Below are positions 59,835 through 64,000 of a DNA stretch of 64,000 nt, piece after piece. A program made the position numbers and the translations under genes. Within the stretch, counting starts at the first letter, position 1. Every line of letters starts with the position of its first letter. This DNA comes from an uncultured Lentibacter sp. (GTDB lineage Bacteria; Pseudomonadota; Alphaproteobacteria; Rhodobacterales; Rhodobacteraceae), in contig CANMGT010000008.1 in assembly GCA_947497495.1 (NCBI GenBank), forward strand, positions 1 to 64,000, written 5' to 3'. The notes beneath the pieces were generated by a model, which had not been told where the DNA came from, searched no databases, and saw nothing but the letters and a program-made list of their open reading frames with translations.

Positions 59835-61126
59835 TCCGGCAAGCGTATCTGATCGACTATGGACCGCTTCTGTTCGTCTGATATTCCCGCTGAGTAGATG
59901 CTATAGGTCAGCCCGTTCTCAGAGCGCGCAGACTGATGGCCCACTAACGAAGCCGTCCAATGCTCAGGAACGCCTGTCCGCTCGCACTGGGTAACAAACC
60001 ACTTGCGGGTTGAGTGGAACACCAGCCCGGGTCGCTCCAGTCCCAGACGCTCTCTCAGGACAGCAAAGCGCTTCGTTACATCGTTGACCTTTAACCCGGG
60101 GAACAGTGGCCCACTAGAGGGCAGTTGGCGTAACTCCTCCACCAGTCGAGAGTGCAGAGGCACCTCCCGCTCAGCAGCATCCGTCTTCAGCAATCGTAGC
60201 CGATTAGGACGCACCAGAACAAACCAGCCTAGGTTGCCCTTGTTGACCAGATCTTCCCGAAGCAGCCCCGCCGCTTCCCCCGCTCTCAACCCTGAGAGCA
60301 AGCAAGTAACAAGCACGACATGCAACACCGTGTCTCTAGCCCCCAGAAGCTTCACCACCTCTTCGTCAGTCGGAGCCGCGTAGGGGTGAGGTTGCACCTT
60401 GCCTTCGAACCGAACTGTCTTGAACGGGTTTTGTTCTAGCTGCCCCTCGTAGACCGCCCAGTTCAGGAAGTGGTTCACCTGCGACCAGATACGCTTCTGG
60501 GTTCTGGCTGTGATGCGCTGTCCCTGGCCATCAGACCACGCAACCAGCTCTTTGAGCGTTAACCCACGGGTCTTCTCAGACTTGCCAACGACCGGAGACA
60601 GCCGAGCGACTAGATTAAGGAACGCTCGTCCATGCTCTCGATCCAGTTGTGACAGGTGCTGCTCGCCATAGTGACTAACGAACAACCCCACTGAGTACCG
60701 CACTGACTTAAACCCACCATGCCGAAGCTCGTTGCTCCTCAACCCAAGATAAGAACGCGCTGCCTCAGTTACGGTGGTTTTAGGGGGCGGAGCGACCGGA
60801 GAGAAGGCCACGGGCTCCAGAACAGCCTCAGAGGCCGCCAGAGTGGCCCGTAGGTGGTCGAGAGCAGTGTTTTGATTGTTGCCCCATGCGACTGCCCCTG
60901 TCGTGCCAGAGAGAGCCACTTCCGCAGTGGAGCGGACTTGAGACACCAGCGCCTCGAACTGAGCATTGACTTCAGCGGCCCTGACACGAGCCTCCGAAGC
61001 TGACCCTGTCTTCAACGACTGTTTGAAGGCCTGTGAGCCCAGCGCTAGAGCAACGTCCACAGGGTAGTTGCGGCGGTAAAGCCATGTATGCCCCTTGAGA
61101 TAGGCATAGCGAATGCGAGGTGACAT
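59831..61126 (-). CDS. Tyrosine recombinase / integrase
   Basis: The 431-residue protein has an N-terminal DUF6538-like arm domain (YLKGHTWLYRRNYPVDVALALG, then a SAM-like core-binding domain at about 120-220) and a catalytic domain with Arg in LLSGLRAGEAAGLL, H371-X2-R374 (FHSTRKWF), H397 (LVGHQS) and Tyr at 408 or 411 (LTYSIYSAG). It should integrate and excise the element at tRNA-Gln. It is the third gene of a four-gene minus-strand operon. Confidence 0.94.
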   Translation of the reverse strand: MSPRIRYAYLKGHTWLYRRNYPVDVALALGSQAFKQSLKTGSASEARVRAAEVNAQFEALVSQVRSTAEVALSGTTGAVAWGNNQNTALDHLRATLAASEAVLEPVAFSPVAPPPKTTVTEAARSYLGLRSNELRHGGFKSVRYSVGLFVSHYGEQHLSQLDREHGRAFLNLVARLSPVVGKSEKTRGLTLKELVAWSDGQGQRITARTQKRIWSQVNHFLNWAVYEGQLEQNPFKTVRFEGKVQPHPYAAPTDEEVVKLLGARDTVLHVVLVTCLLSGLRAGEAAGLLREDLVNKGNLGWFVLVRPNRLRLLKTDAAEREVPLHSRLVEELRQLPSSGPLFPGLKVNDVTKRFAVLRERLGLERPGLVFHSTRKWFVTQCERTGVPEHWTASLVGHQSARSENGLTYSIYSAGISDEQKRSIVDQIRLPE

Positions 61127-61145
61127 GGTCGCCTCCTTTCGTGAT

Positions 61146-61346
61146 TTAGATGTGAGAGTGTTTGGTAGGCAGAACGCGCTGGATCAACTCCAACGCTGGT
61201 TCGCCGTAGTGACCCGCTAGAGGGCCAGTGAGGGCGTAACCGCCCACACAGTCTTCGTAGATTGCAGTGACTTGGAAACGATGCTCCGGAACGTCATCAA
61301 ACGCCCGGATGATCAGAACGTCACCTTCGCTTAACTTGTGTTCCAT
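61146..61346 (-). CDS. Small hypothetical protein before integrase
   Basis: The 66-residue protein MEHKLSEGDVLIIRAFDDVP is predicted to be beta-rich and not recognised. It lies 4 nt after the stop of the 42-residue gene and 19 nt before the integrase, so it probably belongs to the operon. It could be an excisionase or directionality factor, but has no clear helix-turn-helix. Confidence 0.6.
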   Translation of the reverse strand: MEHKLSEGDVLIIRAFDDVPEHRFQVTAIYEDCVGGYALTGPLAGHYGEPALELIQRVLPTKHSHI

Positions 61347-61349
61347 TAA

Positions 61350-61478
61350 TCAACTCAGGCAACCGATGATCAACACAGTGATGAACACAAGCAGAGCATC
61401 ATCAGCCCAGTTGGACTTCTGAGCACGAGATCGAGCCTTCTTCGGTGGGAACAAGGCCTTTAGTAGGTAGGACAGCAT
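61350..61478 (-). CDS. 42-residue membrane peptide, first gene of integrase operon
   Basis: The minus-strand ORF reads MLSYLLKALFPPKKARSRAQ and then KSNWADDALLVFITVLIIGCLS, with one C-terminal hydrophobic segment. GGAGG is 10 nt upstream of ATG 61478. It is followed by the 66-residue gene after 4 nt. Short size makes it easy to miss, but start signals and operon position support it. Confidence 0.55.
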   Translation of the reverse strand: MLSYLLKALFPPKKARSRAQKSNWADDALLVFITVLIIGCLS

Positions 61479-61479
61479 A

Positions 61480-61520
61480 GTAAACCTCCATAGTAGCTAT
61501 CATTATAGATACGGAGGTTC
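61480..61520 (-). promoter_or_regulatory. Candidate promoter of integrase operon
   Basis: On the minus strand a perfect TATAAT lies about 25 nt upstream of the ATG at 61478. GGAGG words on both sides form a partial dyad (CCTCC near 61486 and GGAGG near 61515) that may serve as an operator. The -35 is weak. Confidence 0.45.
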
Positions 61521-61627
61521 CCTCAGTTTTGAGGGGGAGTGGGTAACGGCCCATAGCTGCCATTTAGACAGACAGCAGCAGTCAGCCTCTAGGAGCAATT
61601 ACTTGTTTAGAAATATAGAAGATCTGC

Positions 61628-61915
61628 TCACTTCCCCCCTGACTGCCAAACTTTCTCCTGCAAGGCATTCTCAAGTTCCGCAATGCTGAATGGTTTTTGA
61701 AGAAACCCAAATCCGCCCCCTAACAGATTCTATTTTTTCGAACTCTGGTTCTGCAAAACCCAACAAAAACACGAACCGCACCAAGAAGCCTTCCTTCTTA
61801 GCCTCCTGAGCTACGCCGGGATCATATAGCACGCAGGCAAAACCACATCTGACAAGACATTTGAAGTGTTTGGGTCCTCGGCAATCTGTTTGAATGCTTG
61901 CCCCTTAGGCGCTCG
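61628..61915 (-). pseudogene. Decayed response-regulator receiver domain
   Basis: Minus-strand fragments in different frames read KQIAEDPNTSNVLSDVVLPA, then VRFVFLLGFAEPEFEKI, then GGFGFLQKPFSIAELENALQ before a TGA at 61628-61630. These match the order DxxLP, strand 4 and KPF of a receiver domain, as in the C-terminal domain of hybrid histidine kinases. At least two frameshifts and a stop interrupt it. It is a gene remnant, not functional. Confidence 0.65.
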
Positions 61916-62114
61916 CGTCAGACAAGTTTAGTAGGTTGGGCAAACAACTAATCACGTACCGATGAGGCTGCTTATGGAAATCCAAAGAAATTATATCGAT
62001 TCCTCCACCAATTGGTAGAAAGTCGTTTTTAAACTTCACGTCAGTGCCTAGGTTGGCTGCGCGTCACGCCACATTGATCGTTGACATTGAAAGCCTTGAA
62101 AATGGAGGCTTGAG

Positions 62115-64000
62115 ATGCTGTCGTCGAACACCATTATTGAAATAGATGATCTTGTTCTAAGTGAAGTAGTAACAACTGAGCATTTCGGTGCTAACTACTT
62201 GGCTCACTTGGAGAACGCCACTTTTGAAGATGGTACGAGCGACTTTTTAGCAGTTGCGGATAGCTTGGGCGTTTCAAATTTCAGATACCCTGGCGGTTCA
62301 ATCGCAGAAGAGTTTTTCGACGTCACCGATCCACGCCATTTTTCAAACAACAATGGTGAGGCTATAGAAGTTATCAGCCTTTTTGATTCAGAGGAAACCT
62401 CTAGCTTGGTTGGCCTCTATGATTTCCTGCAACTCGTACAGGATGAGGGGGGCAGCGCTACTGTGGTAGTGCCGACTATGGTCTTTGCAGACGCTATAAA
62501 CTCTGGCGATCTCGAGAGAATCGCCGAAGTCGAAGAAACCATAAAGTCTTTCATTAGAAGCTGTTTTGAGATGGATAATGGAAACTTAATTGGCGCTTTC
62601 GAGATTGGCAACGAATACCCAGCATGGATGGGCGGGCATATGGGGGAGGTAATTAGTTCATCCGCAGAATATGCAACCATTATGGTCAATTTTTCAGTCT
62701 GGATACAAGAAGTTTGCGACGAACTCGGTATTGAAACACAACCGGAAATTTTAGTTCAAACGCCGTTCGTTAGATACGGTGGCAGAGGCGTAAACCCATT
62801 TGTTGATAACATCATGAATCTCGACGGGGCGACGGGAGGAATCGAGTCTCTAGAGGATGCTTTCCAAGCGATAGACGGGCTAACTTTCCACAACTATTCT
62901 TCTGAATTGTTCACTGGTAACAACGAAGGTTTCGATCTTGACTTCGAAATCGCCGAACAAATGACAGAAGCTTTTAGTAACCATTTGGCAGAGCATGGAT
63001 ACGACATCCAAGATTACAGTCTGCATGTTACGGAATGGAACACACGAAACTCAACCGTAGCAAGGCTTGAACTAAGTGAATTCGATCTCGCGGTCACAAC
63101 TCTAGATCAGTTTAGTCAACTTGTGAGCTTAGGTGCCGACGCGATGCATATATGGCCAATTCTCCACAACACTCATAATTCCCTTGCTGGGTTTGACGGA
63201 GATGGAAACCTATCACTCAACATCGCGGGCCAATTGTTTGCGAGCATGCAAGAGACTCTAGAGGGAACGCACGTGGTTTCAACTGACTCCTATGTGTCGA
63301 TCGACGGTGACGTTGAAGCTGAGTTGCTTTTTCATGCTTTTCAAAATTCTGATGAAACAACAGCTTACATATCGAATATTTCGGGCGATCAAATAGAAGC
63401 AACATTTGACCTTTCAGAATTGCTGCCTGACAATGTTACTTACGAAGTAACCTACTTTTCTTCAGCGGACGGTATCAATATAACGTCTCTTTATGGCGAT
63501 ATCTTGGACATTACGCTTTCTGCAGACACTATAGTTCAGATAACTTTTGAACACGTAGCGCCTGAAGAGGTCGATTATTCTATTGTTTCGTGTCGCTTAG
63601 AGTTGCCAATTGGCTTAGAATGGCCAAAGCCTCCGAAATCTGGCGGGGACGATGCGGATTTCCTTATGGGAACAAGTGTCTCGGACACGATAACTGGTGG
63701 CGGTGGACATGATACCATTTCCGGAGGAGACGGTGATGATGTTATCTACGGCAACGAAGGCCGAGATCTTCTGATAGGAGGAAATGGTGATGACATTTTT
63801 CACACCGGTAGAGGTGCGGACGAGATCGTTTTTGAAGGCAACTGGGGGCGTGATGTTGTTTCTGACTTCAACACCAACGAATTTGCAGACGTTCTAAACT
63901 TCAGTTCAATTGATGGAATCGAAAGTTACGCAGATCTAATGGAATCACACATTGTGTACAGCTCAGATGGTGCGATAATTAGCGACAATCTGGGTAACTC
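62115..64000 (+). CDS. RTX-type secreted glycosidase-like protein (runs off window end)
   Basis: At least 628 residues are open from ATG 62115 to the right edge. The N-terminal 400 residues look like a clan GH-A (TIM barrel) glycosidase: YPGGSIAEEFFD, FEIGNEYPAW with probable acid/base E167, and HVTEWNTR with probable nucleophile E307. Near residue 520 RTX repeats begin, for example GGGGHDTISGGDGDDVIYGN, typical of calcium-binding type I secretion substrates. No N-terminal signal is present, as expected. GC content is lower than the core. The carbohydrate substrate is unknown. Confidence 0.8.
   Translation, partial: MLSSNTIIEIDDLVLSEVVTTEHFGANYLAHLENATFEDGTSDFLAVADSLGVSNFRYPGGSIAEEFFDVTDPRHFSNNNGEAIEVISLFDSEETSSLVGLYDFLQLVQDEGGSATVVVPTMVFADAINSGDLERIAEVEETIKSFIRSCFEMDNGNLIGAFEIGNEYPAWMGGHMGEVISSSAEYATIMVNFSVWIQEVCDELGIETQPEILVQTPFVRYGGRGVNPFVDNIMNLDGATGGIESLEDAFQAIDGLTFHNYSSELFTGNNEGFDLDFEIAEQMTEAFSNHLAEHGYDIQDYSLHVTEWNTRNSTVARLELSEFDLAVTTLDQFSQLVSLGADAMHIWPILHNTHNSLAGFDGDGNLSLNIAGQLFASMQETLEGTHVVSTDSYVSIDGDVEAELLFHAFQNSDETTAYISNISGDQIEATFDLSELLPDNVTYEVTYFSSADGINITSLYGDILDITLSADTIVQITFEHVAPEEVDYSIVSCRLELPIGLEWPKPPKSGGDDADFLMGTSVSDTITGGGGHDTISGGDGDDVIYGNEGRDLLIGGNGDDIFHTGRGADEIVFEGNWGRDVVSDFNTNEFADVLNFSSIDGIESYADLMESHIVYSSDGAIISDNLGN

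Larger units (their letters stand above)
54470..61478. mobile_element. tRNA-Gln-integrated genetic element (right end not found)
   Basis: The region between the tRNA and the integrase operon has features of a small integrative or satellite element: tyrosine integrase and associated small genes at 59.5-61.5 kb, an SF3-type helicase, HNH endonuclease genes, a HEPN-like gene and a restriction-like nuclease gene. Codon use and ORF density differ from the core. A duplicated tRNA end in direct orientation, which would mark the right boundary, was not seen up to 64 kb. The end given here is only the start of the integrase operon. Confidence 0.7.
61479..62114. other. 636-bp gap with decayed sequence
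   Basis: The gap holds the integrase operon promoter, the decayed receiver domain at 61628-61915 and a lower-GC leader before the RTX gene (GGAGGCTTGAG at 62104-62114 is its ribosome-binding site). No intact gene was found, nor a tRNA-end copy that would serve as attR. Confidence 0.5.

Noticed and set aside
61479..64000. attR copy of the tRNA-Gln 3' end
   Set aside because: Searched by eye for TCCTACCATCCCAGCC in both orientations downstream of the integrase and found none in the window.

Overview
The window comes from a GC-rich alphaproteobacterium, most likely a marine Rhodobacteraceae (Roseobacter-group) species. The assignment rests on gene content and order: acs-adk-DUF4212-symporter, rsfS-rlmH-gpmI-envC-ctpA, hisS-hisZ-hisG with short HisG, class II (B12-dependent) ribonucleotide reductase, DUF1489, and a dimethylglycine-dehydrogenase-type GcvT fusion. 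No database was searched. Calls rest on motifs, length, start signals and context.

Chromosomal core, 1-54.4 kb. (i) 1-6.9 kb, + strand: the tail of acetyl-CoA synthetase, adenylate kinase, a two-part sodium:solute symporter, a cNMP/CBS/DUF294 protein, a small membrane protein and a membrane-anchored PAS-DnaQ exonuclease. The first genes look like an acetate uptake and activation cluster. (ii) 7-14.3 kb, - strand: rppH, a TauE exporter and an SRPBCC protein, then a terminator, then the rsfS-rlmH-unknown-gpmI-envC-ctpA operon. (iii) 14.5-18.2 kb: an oxyR-like regulator divergent from a Prx6-type peroxiredoxin, and an MscS channel. (iv) 18.4-25.7 kb: leuCD and leuB, separated by a membrane protein, a nuclease-like exoprotein, an epimerase and a LysR regulator. 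(v) 25.8-38 kb: nrdJ, DUF1489, a Tat-signal protein, hisSZG, small envelope proteins, slyX, a lipoprotein and dnaE. (vi) 38.2-42.9 kb: a complete BMP-type (nucleoside-like) ABC importer. (vii) 43-54.3 kb: FAD oxidoreductase, methyltransferase, AhpD-like and EF-hand proteins, a GH25 lysozyme, a large dimethylglycine-dehydrogenase-like enzyme, gamma-glutamyltransferase, a 2-hydroxyacid dehydrogenase and an SH3 protein.

Accessory region, 54.4-64 kb. A tRNA-Gln(UUG) gene at 54412-54486 carries an integrated element with a tyrosine integrase operon at 59.5-61.5 kb. A 441-bp inverted repeat (7 mismatches by eye, no gaps) at 54470-54910 and 57195-57635 starts in the tRNA 3' end and flanks a HEPN-like gene and an SF3-type helicase. 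Each repeat arm carries an HNH endonuclease gene, one intact and one truncated. The second repeat end lies inside an attP-like arrangement: a core with two ACTGGGGC repeats, 12 bp apart, on each side. The cassette may therefore be invertible by the integrase or by homologous recombination. Downstream lie direct repeats, a PD-(D/E)XK-like nuclease gene and an unknown gene. No matching right attachment site was found. Beyond the integrase are a decayed response-regulator receiver domain and a lower-GC gene, running off the window end, for a predicted type I-secreted RTX protein with a clan GH-A-like glycosidase domain.

Small-scale structure: two copies of a 45-bp double palindrome, three hairpins with a GCGAAGC core, two inverted copies of a conserved 90-bp intergenic element, and a 17-bp hairpin that buries the ribosome-binding site of the lysozyme gene. 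No CRISPR array, intact insertion sequence or rRNA gene was seen.
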